This document shows positions 17,918-26,495 of a stretch of DNA of 64,000 nucleotides, piece after piece. The notes beneath the pieces were generated by a model that was not told where the DNA came from, did no database searches, and was given only the letters and a program-made list of their open reading frames with translations. Origin of the DNA: Micromonospora aurantiaca ATCC 27029 (GTDB lineage: Bacteria > Actinomycetota > Actinomycetes > Mycobacteriales > Micromonosporaceae). The position numbers and the translations under genes are program-made. The stretch is taken from the NCBI RefSeq assembly GCF_000145235.1, contig NC_014391.1:4348001-4412000 (forward strand), read 5' to 3'. Positions within the stretch are counted from its first letter, which is position 1. Each line of letters opens with the position of its first letter.

Positions 17918-19474
17918 TCACGGCACGTCCGCCACCGCCGTGACGGGCCGCGCGGCGTCCAGCAGCATCCTGCTCGCCTCGTGGCGCGGGTTGCCGAACA
18001 CCTGCTCGACGGTGCCCTCCTCGACGATCCGCCCGCCGCTGAGCACGGCGACCCGGTCCGCGTTGCGGGCGATCACACCGAGGTCGTGCGTCACGATGAG
18101 CACCGCCAGGCCCAGGGTCCGCCGCAGCGAGTCGAGCAGGGCCAGGACCGAGGCCGCCACCTGGGCGTCGAGGTTCGACGTGATCTCGTCGCAGACGAGC
18201 ACGTCGGCCCCGGCGGCGAGCGCGCGGGCGATCGCGACGCGTTGCCGCTGCCCGCCGGACAGCTCCCGCGGCAGCCGCGACGCCAGCTCCCCCGGCAGGC
18301 CGACGAGCCCCATCAGCCGGCGGGTCTCCGCCGCCACCGCCTCGGCCGTCATCCCACCGGCCAGGCGGACCACCCGGCCGATCGCCGCGCCCACCGGCCG
18401 CCGCGGGTTCAGCGACCCGCCGGAGTCCTGCGGGATGAGCTGCATGCGGCGTCGCTGGTGCACCGGCCGGCGCCCGAGCGTCGGCTCCAGGACCTCGCCC
18501 GACAGCGTCACCCGGCCCGAGCTGGGGCGCAGCGTCCCGACGACGGCCCGGGCGAGCGTCGTCTTGCCGCAGCCCGACGTGCCGAGCAGGGCCAGCGCCT
18601 CGCCGGCGCGCAACCGCAGGGACACGTCGTCCAGGACGACCCGCCCCCCGCGCGGCACGGTCAGCCCGGACACGGTCAGGACCTCCGCGCCCCGCACCGG
18701 CGTGGCGGCGCGGCGGCGCATCTCGGCCGGCAGGTCCGGCACCGCGGCGAGCAGGTCCCGGGTGTACGCGGCGGCCGGGCGGGCGAGCACCTGCGCTGTC
18801 GGCCCCTCCTCGACCACGACGCCGCCCCGCAGCACGATCAGGCGATCGGTCATCCGGGCGGCCGCGGCGAGGTCGTGGGTGACGAACACGACCGCCAGCC
18901 CGCGGTCGGCGGAGAGCCGGTCCAGCTGGTCGAGCACCTGCTTGCGCACCAGCCCGTCCAGGCCCGTCGTCGGCTCGTCCAGCACCAGGCCGCGCGGGTC
19001 GCCGGCCAGCAGCCGGGCCAGCGCCAGGCGTTGCTGCTGGCCGCCCGAGAGCTGGTGCGGGTACCGGCGCAGGAAGGCCCGGTCGCCCGGCAGGCCCACC
19101 TCGACCAGCCCTCGGCTCACGGCCGCGTCGGACCGGTCCGCGGCCAGTTCCCGGATCTGCGCCCGGACCCGCAGCGTCGGGCTCAGCGCCGACGGCGGGT
19201 CCTGCGGAAGGTACGCCAGCACCCGCCGCCGGACCCGGCGTACCTCGGCGCCGGAGGCCGTCAGCACGCCGTGCCCGTCGACCACGACCGTGCCCCCGGC
19301 CACCCGCAGTCCGCGCCGTACCGCGCCGACGAGGGCCATCGCCAGTGTCGTCTTGCCCGCCCCGGACTCGCCCACGACGGCGACCCGCTCACCCTCGGCG
19401 ACGCGCAACGACAGGTTCTCCAGGACGGCCCGGCCGGCGGTGTCCTCGACCCGCAGCCCACTGATCTCGATCAT
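17918..19474 (-). CDS. Dipeptide/nickel-type ABC importer, fused double ATPase (DppD-DppF)
   Basis: This 518-residue protein contains two nucleotide-binding domains. NBD1 has Walker A GESGAGKTT and signature LSGGQQQRLALARLLAG. NBD2 has Walker A GTSGCGKTT, signature LSGGQRQRVAIARALA and Walker B VLVCDEI. Oligopeptide importers normally use two separate ATPases; a fusion is a known variant. It would power uptake through the two permeases encoded directly upstream. ATG 19474 is chosen because it overlaps the permease stop (ATGA) and starts at the first strand of NBD1. It is the last gene of the long minus-strand series and ends at the strong hairpin. Confidence 0.9.
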   Translation of the reverse strand: MIEISGLRVEDTAGRAVLENLSLRVAEGERVAVVGESGAGKTTLAMALVGAVRRGLRVAGGTVVVDGHGVLTASGAEVRRVRRRVLAYLPQDPPSALSPTLRVRAQIRELAADRSDAAVSRGLVEVGLPGDRAFLRRYPHQLSGGQQQRLALARLLAGDPRGLVLDEPTTGLDGLVRKQVLDQLDRLSADRGLAVVFVTHDLAAAARMTDRLIVLRGGVVVEEGPTAQVLARPAAAYTRDLLAAVPDLPAEMRRRAATPVRGAEVLTVSGLTVPRGGRVVLDDVSLRLRAGEALALLGTSGCGKTTLARAVVGTLRPSSGRVTLSGEVLEPTLGRRPVHQRRRMQLIPQDSGGSLNPRRPVGAAIGRVVRLAGGMTAEAVAAETRRLMGLVGLPGELASRLPRELSGGQRQRVAIARALAAGADVLVCDEITSNLDAQVAASVLALLDSLRRTLGLAVLIVTHDLGVIARNADRVAVLSGGRIVEEGTVEQVFGNPRHEASRMLLDAARPVTAVADVP

Positions 19475-20262
19475 CGCAGCACCCGCCCGACGATCCGGTC
19501 GATGCCGAGGTTCGCGGCGACGGTGAGCACACCGAGCAGGATCGCCGGCACCGCGACGCCCCACGGGGTGAGCTGGATGCCCTCGACGTTCTGGCTGATC
19601 ATGGCCCCCCAGTTCGGGCCGCTGGAGCCGAAGCCGAGGAACGCCGCCGCCGCCGTCAGCGTGACCGCGATGGCGAGGCGGGTGCCGAAGTCGGCGAGCA
19701 CCGGCCGGACGATGTTCGGCAGGATCTCCCGGACGATCACCGACAGGTGCGAGTCACCGCCGGCGTAGGCGGCCACCACGTACCCGTCCTCGACCGCGCG
19801 GAGCGTCTCGGCCCTGGTGACCCGGGAGACGAACGGCGTGCCGGTCAGCACCACCACGATGATCATCGTGGTGGCGCTGTACCCCCAGCCGTGCAGCAGC
19901 ACCAGCAGGATCAGCACCGGCGGCAGGCCCAGCAGCAGGTAGTCCAGCCGGGACACCACGGCGTCGGTGATCCCGGCGAAGTAGCCGCCGACCAGGCCCA
20001 GCACCAGGCCGAGCACGGTGGCCAGGATCGTCGCCACCACCGGCACGGCCACCAGCGGCCGGCCACCGGCCAGCACCCGGTCCAGCACGTCCCGTCCGGC
20101 GCTGTCGGTGCCCAGCGGGCTGCCGGCCGTCGGGGCGCTGTAGGGCAACCCGACGATCCGCTCCGGCTCGCCGGCGAACAACGGGCCGAACAGCGCCACG
20201 CCCAGCACCAACAGCACCACGGCCACGGCCGTCCCGGCGAGCAGCCACCGCGCGGCCCTCAT
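19471..20262 (-). CDS. DppC-type ABC permease
   Basis: The 263-residue inner-membrane permease has six hydrophobic segments and the DppC hallmarks: an N-terminal helix followed by the periplasmic HxxGTDxxGRD-like loop (SPLGTDSAGRDVLDRVLAGG) and the EAA loop (AAYAGGDSHLSVIVREILPNI). It pairs with the DppB-like protein. ATG 20262 overlaps the upstream stop (ATGA). Confidence 0.9.
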   Translation of the reverse strand: MRAARWLLAGTAVAVVLLVLGVALFGPLFAGEPERIVGLPYSAPTAGSPLGTDSAGRDVLDRVLAGGRPLVAVPVVATILATVLGLVLGLVGGYFAGITDAVVSRLDYLLLGLPPVLILLVLLHGWGYSATTMIIVVVLTGTPFVSRVTRAETLRAVEDGYVVAAYAGGDSHLSVIVREILPNIVRPVLADFGTRLAIAVTLTAAAAFLGFGSSGPNWGAMISQNVEGIQLTPWGVAVPAILLGVLTVAANLGIDRIVGRVLR

Positions 20263-21215
20263 CGGGCGGCCACCCGCAGCCGGGGGTCGACCGCGAGGAC
20301 GAGCAGGTCGGCCACGATGAACGAGACGAGGATGATCGCGGCGAGGAGCAGCCCGACCCCCTCCAGGACGGCGGTGTCGTGGTTGCGGACCGCCGCCACG
20401 AGCGTCTGCGACAGGCCCGGGTAGTTGAACACCACCTCGACCACCGTGGTGCCGCCGAACAGCCCGGACAGCAGCCACGCGAACGTCTGCGCGCACGGCG
20501 GCGCCGCCGCGGGCAGCAGGTGCCGCGCCACGACCACCCGCTCGGGCAGCCCGGCCAGCCGGGCCGCCTCGACGTGGGGCATCGCGTCCGCGTCGATGAC
20601 AGTCGCCCGCACGATCCGGCTCGCCCACGCCGCGCCGAACAGCGTCAGCGCGACCACCGGCAGCACCAGGATCTCCGGCCGGTCCAGCGGTCCGCCGCCC
20701 AGCGGCGGCAGCGAGATCGCCGGCAGCAGCGGCCACAGGTCGGCGAACACCAGCACGAGCAGGCCGGCGGTGACGAACTGCGGGATCGACACCGCCACCA
20801 CCGCGACGGCCGACACCGCCCGGTCCACCCGGCCGCCCGGCCGCAGCCCGGTGAGCAGCCCCAGTCCCATCGCCAGCGGCACCGTCACCGCCGCGGTGAG
20901 CCCGACCAGGAGGCCGGTGGCGGCCAGCGGCTCGGCCACGACGTCCACCACCGGCCGGTGCATCGAGGTGCTGGTGCCCAGGTCGAGGCGCAGCGCCGCG
21001 GTCCCCCACTCGACGAACCGCACCGGCCAGGGCCGGTCGACGCCGAGTTCGGCCCGGCGCTGCGCGACCTCCTCGATGGTGGCGTCGGGCCCGAGTGACG
21101 CCGACGCGGCGTCACCCGGGAGCACCTCCGAGCCGGCGAAGAGCACCACCGCCACCGCGAACAGCGTGGCCACCGTCGCCAGCAGCCGTCGGGCCAGGAA
21201 CCCGAGCGCGGTCAC
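20259..21215 (-). CDS. DppB-type ABC permease
   Basis: The 318-residue protein begins with a DppB-like first helix (LGFLARRLLATVATLFAVAVVLF), has the conserved GDAASASLGPDAT and ELGVDRPWPVRF segment, further membrane helices, and the EAA loop AARLAGLPERVVVARHLLPAA. It forms the translocation pore with the DppC-like protein. GTG start overlaps the binding-protein stop (GTGA). Confidence 0.9.
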   Translation of the reverse strand: MTALGFLARRLLATVATLFAVAVVLFAGSEVLPGDAASASLGPDATIEEVAQRRAELGVDRPWPVRFVEWGTAALRLDLGTSTSMHRPVVDVVAEPLAATGLLVGLTAAVTVPLAMGLGLLTGLRPGGRVDRAVSAVAVVAVSIPQFVTAGLLVLVFADLWPLLPAISLPPLGGGPLDRPEILVLPVVALTLFGAAWASRIVRATVIDADAMPHVEAARLAGLPERVVVARHLLPAAAPPCAQTFAWLLSGLFGGTTVVEVVFNYPGLSQTLVAAVRNHDTAVLEGVGLLLAAIILVSFIVADLLVLAVDPRLRVAAR

Positions 21216-22771
21216 GCCGGCCCGGTCGCCCGGTCGAACAGCTGGACCGACTGCATCGTGCGGACCCCGCTGATCCCCTTACGGGCGGCGTCCAACTGCT
21301 CCTGGAAGCCCCACAGCAGGTCGCCGCCCTCCTTGTAGAACTCCTCCTGCAACGCCTTGAACGCCTCGGCGCGGGCGCTGTCGTCGACAGTCGCCTGGGC
21401 CTTGGCCAGCCGCGCCTGGTAGGCCGCCGACGTGCCGGTGACGTTGAACGGCGCCTTGCCGTGGGTCACCGCCGACAGGTGCACGGCGGCTGGCCGGTTG
21501 ACGTAGTAGAACGCCTGGAACGGGTGCGTGGCCAGCGTCATGAGGTCGGCGTAGTAGGCGTCGGGCGAGATCTCCTGGAGGGTCAGCTCGACGCCCGCCT
21601 CCTTGAGCTGCTGGGCCATCAGCCGGCTGGCGTTGAGCATGCCGGGGACGATCTCGCCGGTCCGCAGCGTCAGCTTCGTGATCCCGGCCTCGGCGAACAG
21701 CCGCTTCGCCTGCTCCAGGTCACGGGCGCGCGCCGGCAGGTCGGCGTAGCCGGGCAGGCTCTTGCCGACCACGTCGTCGGCCGTCGAGCCGAGCCCGAGC
21801 AGCGCGTTGTCGACGAGCGCCTGCCGGTCCACGGCGAGCCGGACCGCCTGGCGGACCCGGACGTCGTCGAACGGCGCGAGCTTCTGGTTCATCGCGAACG
21901 ACAGCGCGTTGGCGTTCGCCGGACCACCGCGTACGACGGTGAGCTCGCTGCTCGCCGCCTCGGTCTTCGCGCCGGTGGAGCTGATGCTGACGGCGTAGTC
22001 GACCTGTCCCGCCTTCAGCGCCGACAGCCGGGCGCCGGCGTCGAGGATGCCGACGATCTGGAGTTCGGCGACGCTCGGCTTGCCACCCCAGTACTGCTCG
22101 TTGGCGACCAGCCGGGTCGTGGTGCCGTTGCGCTCGGCCAGCCGGTACGGGCCCGAGCCGATCGGCTTGCTGAACTCGGTCATGCCGGCCGGGAAGACCG
22201 GCGAGAAGACGACGAGGACGGCTTCCTTGAAGTCACCGCGGGGGGTCAGCAGCGGGACGGTGACGGTGCGGTCGTTGACGGCTGTCACCTTGGCGAGGTC
22301 GACGTTGGCGTAGACGGAGGCCCGGTTGCTGGGCTTGGCGCCGAGCGTACGGATGCTGTGCACCACGTCGGCCGCGGTGACCGGCTTGCCGTCGTGGAAC
22401 GTCACCCCGGAGCGCAGGTTGATCGTCCACACGCTGCCGTCGGCGTTCGGCTGCACCGACTCGGCGAGCTGGTACTTGTACTCGCCGTTGTCGAGCACCA
22501 TCAGCGAGTCGTACACGTGCCGCATGACGATGAGGGTCGCGCCGATGCTGGTCAGCAGCGGGTTGCCGGCTTCGGCGTCGGTGACCGCGTTCGGCGCGCC
22601 CACCTTCAGCACCGCCAGCGACCCCCCGCCGGCCGCCGCCGGCGACGGCTGCTCGTCGTCGTCGCCGCAGGCCGACAGCAGCGGCACGCCGGCCACTGCG
22701 GCGCCCGCGACGAGCCCCATCCGGAGCAGCGCGCGGCGATTGAAGGGCGAGTCGTAAGGGGTGGGCGACAT
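21212..22771 (-). CDS. Substrate-binding lipoprotein of the dpp-type importer
   Basis: This 519-residue family 5 solute-binding protein has an N-terminal twin-arginine-like sequence (FNRRALLRM) and a lipobox LLSAC with the lipid-modified Cys, then a short GDDDEQ spacer. Downstream are SBP_bac_5 features: LRSGVTFHDGKPVTAADVVHSI and GSGPYRL. It would capture a peptide, nickel chelate or similar solute outside the cell. ATG 22771 is chosen because GGAGGAACC precedes it. Whether it serves the cluster (re-uptake, metal or precursor supply) or is a passenger is unknown. A 104-nt gap with an inverted repeat separates it from the flavoprotein gene upstream. Confidence 0.9.
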   Translation of the reverse strand: MSPTPYDSPFNRRALLRMGLVAGAAVAGVPLLSACGDDDEQPSPAAAGGGSLAVLKVGAPNAVTDAEAGNPLLTSIGATLIVMRHVYDSLMVLDNGEYKYQLAESVQPNADGSVWTINLRSGVTFHDGKPVTAADVVHSIRTLGAKPSNRASVYANVDLAKVTAVNDRTVTVPLLTPRGDFKEAVLVVFSPVFPAGMTEFSKPIGSGPYRLAERNGTTTRLVANEQYWGGKPSVAELQIVGILDAGARLSALKAGQVDYAVSISSTGAKTEAASSELTVVRGGPANANALSFAMNQKLAPFDDVRVRQAVRLAVDRQALVDNALLGLGSTADDVVGKSLPGYADLPARARDLEQAKRLFAEAGITKLTLRTGEIVPGMLNASRLMAQQLKEAGVELTLQEISPDAYYADLMTLATHPFQAFYYVNRPAAVHLSAVTHGKAPFNVTGTSAAYQARLAKAQATVDDSARAEAFKALQEEFYKEGGDLLWGFQEQLDAARKGISGVRTMQSVQLFDRATGPA

Positions 22772-22789
22772 GGTTCCTCCACAAAGGTC

Positions 22790-22849
22790 GTGCCGGTGAG
22801 GTCGGATCGCAAGACGTCTGCGGATCTGACGGTCGCCGATCACCGGCAC
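22790..22849. other. Inverted repeat between flavoprotein and importer genes
   Basis: GTGCCGGTGA (22790-22799) is the exact reverse complement of TCACCGGCAC (22840-22849). The interior adds imperfect pairing around AGACGTCT. It could lower read-through into the importer genes, act as an operator, or stabilise an mRNA end. Confidence 0.45.
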
Positions 22850-22875
22850 GGGTGTCTGCTCAATAGGGCGCGGTG

Positions 22876-24060
22876 TCAGGGGGCCGTCGGGGCGGACATC
22901 AGCGCCATCAGTTCCGGTGTGTACAGCTCCCGCAGCGGCACGATCCCGGCCACCGCGTCGAAGTAGCGGGTGGTCAGTTCGGGGCTGCTGCCGACGGCGC
23001 GCAGCAGCGCGCGGCGCTTGTCCCGGGCCTCGGCCTGGGCCACCAGCAGGGTCGCCTGGTAGTTCTCCATCAGCCGCTGCTCGCGTTCCCGGTCGTAGTC
23101 GGCCAGCGCGGCGTCGAGCCGTGTCCGGTCGGCCAGGTGCTCGCCCACCGACTCGGCGAGCAGGTCGGCCTGCATGAACGCGTCGGAGATGCCGCGGGCG
23201 GTCAGCGAGTCCTTGTGGTGGCCGGCGTCGCCGACGAGCGCCCAGCCCGGGCCGTGCGCGCGGCGGAAGAAGTTCTGCTGGTCACCCGTGCCGTGCACGC
23301 CGCCGATCTGCCGGCCGCGCTCCATCTGCTCGTACAGCCGCGGCGCGTTGGTCCGCACGTTGTCGAGGTAGGCCGCGCGCGCGTCGTGCCGGACCTCGTC
23401 GAAGCGCTGCTGCGGGTAGTAGGCGGCGATGAGCACCGCGCCGTCGTTCGTCGGCACCGCTGACACCCAGCCGGTGTCGCCCTCGTACATCTCGAAGTGT
23501 GTCTTCGGCCCGTCCCAGAACGCGTAGTACGCGCAAGTCAGCGGCGGGTGGGACGTCGTCGTGGGCGCGCCGGTGAGCCCGGCGACGGTGGAGCGCATCC
23601 CGTCGGCGCCGACGACCAGCGCGGCCCGCTCGTCGCCGCGGTCGGTGCGCACACCGACGACCCGGTCGTCCTCCCACAGCAGGCCGGTGACCCGGCAGTC
23701 GTCGCGGAACTCGGCGCCGGCGTCGACAGCGGCGCCGGCCAGCAGCGGGTCCAGGATCGAGCGGCGGGGCGCGTACGCCGCGCGGATGCCGTCGATGCCG
23801 CTGCAGCAGCCCTCGACGCGCACGTCACCCAGCTCGTAGACGACGTGGTCCAGCGGCGGGCAGCCGGTGGCCCGAAGCGCGTCCAGCAGACCCCAGCGGG
23901 CCAGCCGCGCGACGCCCGGCTGCTGGATGTACAGCGTGGAGAGCTTGTCGGCCGGGAAGGCGCTGCGGTCCAGCAGCAGCACCCGATGGCCCTGGCGGGC
24001 CAGGAGCATGGCGGTCGGCGCGCCCGCGCAGCGGGCCCCGACGACGACGACGTCGTACAT
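22876..24060 (-). CDS. FAD-dependent oxidoreductase (monooxygenase-like)
   Basis: The 394-residue flavoprotein begins with YDVVVVGARCAGAPTAMLLARQG, the Rossmann motif of a large group of FAD monooxygenases and reductases. It has a DG motif (LVVGADGMRSTVAGLTG) and WALVGDAGHHKDS in the FAD ribityl position. It starts 6 nt after the ketosynthase stop with GGAGG upstream, so it belongs to the halogenase/ACP/KS series. It could hydroxylate, epoxidise or dehydrogenate the starter or the product. The substrate cannot be read from sequence. Tryptophan-halogenase motifs (WxWxIP) are absent. Confidence 0.8.
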   Translation of the reverse strand: MYDVVVVGARCAGAPTAMLLARQGHRVLLLDRSAFPADKLSTLYIQQPGVARLARWGLLDALRATGCPPLDHVVYELGDVRVEGCCSGIDGIRAAYAPRRSILDPLLAGAAVDAGAEFRDDCRVTGLLWEDDRVVGVRTDRGDERAALVVGADGMRSTVAGLTGAPTTTSHPPLTCAYYAFWDGPKTHFEMYEGDTGWVSAVPTNDGAVLIAAYYPQQRFDEVRHDARAAYLDNVRTNAPRLYEQMERGRQIGGVHGTGDQQNFFRRAHGPGWALVGDAGHHKDSLTARGISDAFMQADLLAESVGEHLADRTRLDAALADYDREREQRLMENYQATLLVAQAEARDKRRALLRAVGSSPELTTRYFDAVAGIVPLRELYTPELMALMSAPTAP

Positions 24061-24066
24061 GATCGT

Positions 24067-25305
24067 TCAACCTCCATCGGCGGTACGGGCGAGGACCACG
24101 GCCGTGTTGATGCCCCCGAAGCCGAAGCCGGTGGACAGCGCGTACCGCAGCCGGGCGGGCTCGGGCCCGGCGCCGGCGAACCGGATCCGGGCATCGATCG
24201 GTCGGGCCAGGTTCGGGTTGGGGTGCACGAAGCCGCCGGTGAGCTGCGCGACGGTGGCGACGGCCTCGACCACCCCGGCCGAGCCGAGGCAGTGACCGGT
24301 CAGCGCCTTGGTGGCGTTCACCCACGGCCGGCCGGCGGCGGCGCCGAGCACGTCGTGCAGCGCCGCGAGTTCCGTCTCGTCGCCCAGCCGGGAACCGGTG
24401 GCGTGGGCGTTGACGTAGTCCACCTCGTGCGGGGCCAGCCCCGCGGCGGCCAGGGCGGCCCGGATCACGCGGGCCTGCCCGGCCGAGTCGGGGTCGGCGA
24501 GCCGGTTGGCGTCCAGGCCGAGGGCGTACCCGGCCACCGTCGCCAGGACCGCCGCGCCGCGCCGGGCCGCGGCGGCCGGGTGTTCCAGCACCAGCGCCGC
24601 GGCGGCCTCGCCGGGGACGAAGCCGCGCCGGTCGTGGTCGAACGGCCGGCAGGCGGCGGCCGGGTCGCCACCCGGCTCGGCGAGCGCGCCGAGCACCGCG
24701 AAACCCCGGTGGTGCATCGGTGTCAGCTCGGTGACCGCGCCGACCAGGACGCAGCAGTCCACCGCGCCGGCGGCGACCAGCCGGGCGGCGTGCACGATGC
24801 CGACGTTGCCGCTGGCCGAGGCCCCGCCGACGGTGAAACCCTCGCCGGTGGCGGACAGCACCTCGCTGAGCGTCCCGACGTGGTCGGTGTCCTGGACGTG
24901 CAGGGCGAACCGCGCCGGCAGGTACGCCGGCCGATCCTGCCAGGTCCGGTACAGCTCGTGCGTGTACCGCGCGGTCAGGTTGTGCCCGGCCACCACGATC
25001 CCGACCCGGTCGCCGGGGATCCGGGCGCCGGGCAGGCCGGCCCCGGTCCACGCCTGGAGCGCCGCCGCGACGGCGGCCCGCACCGGCTGCGGCGCGCGCG
25101 CCGCGGCCCGGACCGCCCGGCGGCGCAGCGGCTCGGGCACGCCGGCCACCGCGTCGTCGAACGACCACCCGGTGATCGGCGCGGCCAGGCCGTCAGCGGT
25201 GCCGACGACACCGCTGCGGCCCGCCCGCAGCGCCGTGGTGAACGACGGGACGTCCGCACCGATCGCGCAGACGATCCCGGTGCCGGTCACCGCGACCGTG
25301 CTCAC
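24067..25305 (-). CDS. Discrete ketosynthase homologue with Cys-to-Ser active site
   Basis: The 412-residue protein has the thiolase/KAS II fold and length. The nucleophile position reads GGASASGN, so Ser163 replaces the usual Cys. Both catalytic His motifs are kept (VNAHATG and KALTGHCLGSAG). In HMG-synthase beta-branching cassettes a discrete Cys-to-Ser KS decarboxylates malonyl-ACP to acetyl-ACP, and that is the best reading here. Starter-type KS enzymes with Ser are another option. It overlaps the ACP gene (GTGA), so the ACP is its likely partner. The cluster also has an LnmK-type enzyme, which would do a parallel job. Confidence 0.85.
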   Translation of the reverse strand: MSTVAVTGTGIVCAIGADVPSFTTALRAGRSGVVGTADGLAAPITGWSFDDAVAGVPEPLRRRAVRAAARAPQPVRAAVAAALQAWTGAGLPGARIPGDRVGIVVAGHNLTARYTHELYRTWQDRPAYLPARFALHVQDTDHVGTLSEVLSATGEGFTVGGASASGNVGIVHAARLVAAGAVDCCVLVGAVTELTPMHHRGFAVLGALAEPGGDPAAACRPFDHDRRGFVPGEAAAALVLEHPAAAARRGAAVLATVAGYALGLDANRLADPDSAGQARVIRAALAAAGLAPHEVDYVNAHATGSRLGDETELAALHDVLGAAAGRPWVNATKALTGHCLGSAGVVEAVATVAQLTGGFVHPNPNLARPIDARIRFAGAGPEPARLRYALSTGFGFGGINTAVVLARTADGG

Positions 25306-25532
25306 ATGTGCGTCCGCAGCAGCTCGACGATCCGGTCGAGGTCGTTGACGTCGCGGAACTCGGAGATCGGCACCACGATGCCGAGCCGCTCCATGGCCAG
25401 CGTCACGACCTCGGCCCGGTCGATGCTCGTGCAGCCGAGGTCGCTCAGCGTGCGCCCGGCGGTGACGCTCGCCGGGTCGACGTCCGGGACGACCTCGACG
25501 AGGCTCGCCTTCACGACCTCGAAGACGGTCAT
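25302..25532 (-). CDS. Discrete acyl carrier protein, halogenase-linked
   Basis: This 76-residue ACP has the phosphopantetheine site DLGCTSIDRAE (Ser36), with Cys-Thr in place of the usual x-Asp. Helix II and III regions are normal. It starts inside the stop of the halogenase gene (ATGA) and its stop overlaps the Ser-type KS start. Likely role: carrier of malonyl/acetyl for the KS. It could also hold the halogenase substrate, but the A-PCP next door is a better fit. Confidence 0.88.
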   Translation of the reverse strand: MTVFEVVKASLVEVVPDVDPASVTAGRTLSDLGCTSIDRAEVVTLAMERLGIVVPISEFRDVNDLDRIVELLRTHM

Positions 25533-26494
25533 GCCGGTGACACCCGCGCCCCGGAGCGGTCCCGCCGGGTGAACCGGTGGCCGCGCGTGGTCTCGGTCGC
25601 CATCCGGTTGTGCGGGTTGCCGTTGTGTCCCGCGACGAGCACCGAGCCCCAGCGGTCCAGCGACACGGCGCCGCCGTACTCCTCGATGACGTCGGTGTCC
25701 GGGTAGACGTCCACCGACACCGGCACGTACCGGCCGGCGAAGCCGAGCCGCATCTCCTCGGTGCGTCCCGCGTGCGGCAGCGACGCGTGCATCAGCGTCG
25801 ACCAGAACATGATCGCCTCGCCGGGCCGCATCACCATCGACACCGCCTTGGACTCGTCGGGCTTCCAGTCCGGGTCGATCTGCAGCTCGCGGTAGTCGTA
25901 GCCGAAGAACCCGCGGCGTACGCCGTCCTTGTCGGTGCTGTTGATGGAGGCCGGGTCGTAGTGCATGCGCTTGGTCTCGTCGTAGTACATCGTCCGGTGG
26001 GTGCCCGGGATGAACTGGAGGCACCCGGTCTCCTCGTTGGCCTCGGTGAAGGCCGTCCAGACGGTGATCGTGCCGCCGAAGTCCTTCGCGTCGCCGGGCC
26101 AGAGGATCTGCGGCTTGCCGGAGGCGTTGGCGAACGTGTCGGCCTGGTGCCAGTCGGTGCCCTCGTCGCCCGGGTACTTGGGGAAGAACTCCGACCGCCA
26201 GCACTGCACGTCCGGGCCGAGCACGCTGACGACGCGGTCGACGATCCGCGGGTGGCAGATGTGGTCGGCCAGGAACTCGTTGTCCAGGTGCCGGTCGTAG
26301 TTGGAGATGTTGGTGTTCCCGGAGAGCGCGGCCTCGTCCTGGTAGACCGCGTGCGAGCGGTCCAGCAGGCGCAGCCGTTCCCGCCGCCACCGCCGCTGCA
26401 TCTCCTCGACCTCGTACACCGGGAACGGGCCAAAGTACCCGTTGCGGTGGAAGTCGGCCAGCTCCTCGTCGGTGAGCGTGTAGTCGTCCTCCAT
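25529..26494 (-). CDS. SyrB2-type non-heme Fe(II)/2-oxoglutarate halogenase
   Basis: The 321-residue enzyme belongs to the PhyH-like fold but has the halogenase signature: the Fe ligand motif is WHQAD, that is His116-x-Ala118, so the usual Asp ligand is replaced by Ala, leaving room for chloride. The second His is His236 (LMHASLPH) and the 2-oxoglutarate Arg is likely Arg255. As I recall SyrB2 (syringomycin; His116, Ala118, His235), the similarity runs almost end to end, including LLDRS, NYDRHLD and FFPKYPGDEG. SyrB2 chlorinates the methyl of Thr held on the SyrB1 carrier. Here the A-PCP gene sits 1 nt upstream and is Thr-like, so gamma-chlorination of Thr-S-PCP is expected. The ribosome site AGGAGG lies just before the ATG. 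Confidence 0.94.
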   Translation of the reverse strand: MEDDYTLTDEELADFHRNGYFGPFPVYEVEEMQRRWRRERLRLLDRSHAVYQDEAALSGNTNISNYDRHLDNEFLADHICHPRIVDRVVSVLGPDVQCWRSEFFPKYPGDEGTDWHQADTFANASGKPQILWPGDAKDFGGTITVWTAFTEANEETGCLQFIPGTHRTMYYDETKRMHYDPASINSTDKDGVRRGFFGYDYRELQIDPDWKPDESKAVSMVMRPGEAIMFWSTLMHASLPHAGRTEEMRLGFAGRYVPVSVDVYPDTDVIEEYGGAVSLDRWGSVLVAGHNGNPHNRMATETTRGHRFTRRDRSGARVSPA

Positions 26495-26495
26495 G

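Noticed and set aside
19471..21009. Single 512-residue permease
   Set aside because: The first half is an out-of-frame shadow of the DppB gene; the real DppC start is ATG 20262, overlapping the DppB stop.
24067..25305. Ordinary FabF-type elongating ketosynthase
   Set aside because: The active-site Cys is Ser, and the gene is coupled to a discrete ACP.
25529..26494. PhyH-type hydroxylase (His-x-Asp)
   Set aside because: The Fe motif is His-Gln-Ala, followed by Asp. The Asp is one place too late to be the usual ligand, and the rest matches SyrB2, so halogenase is the better call.
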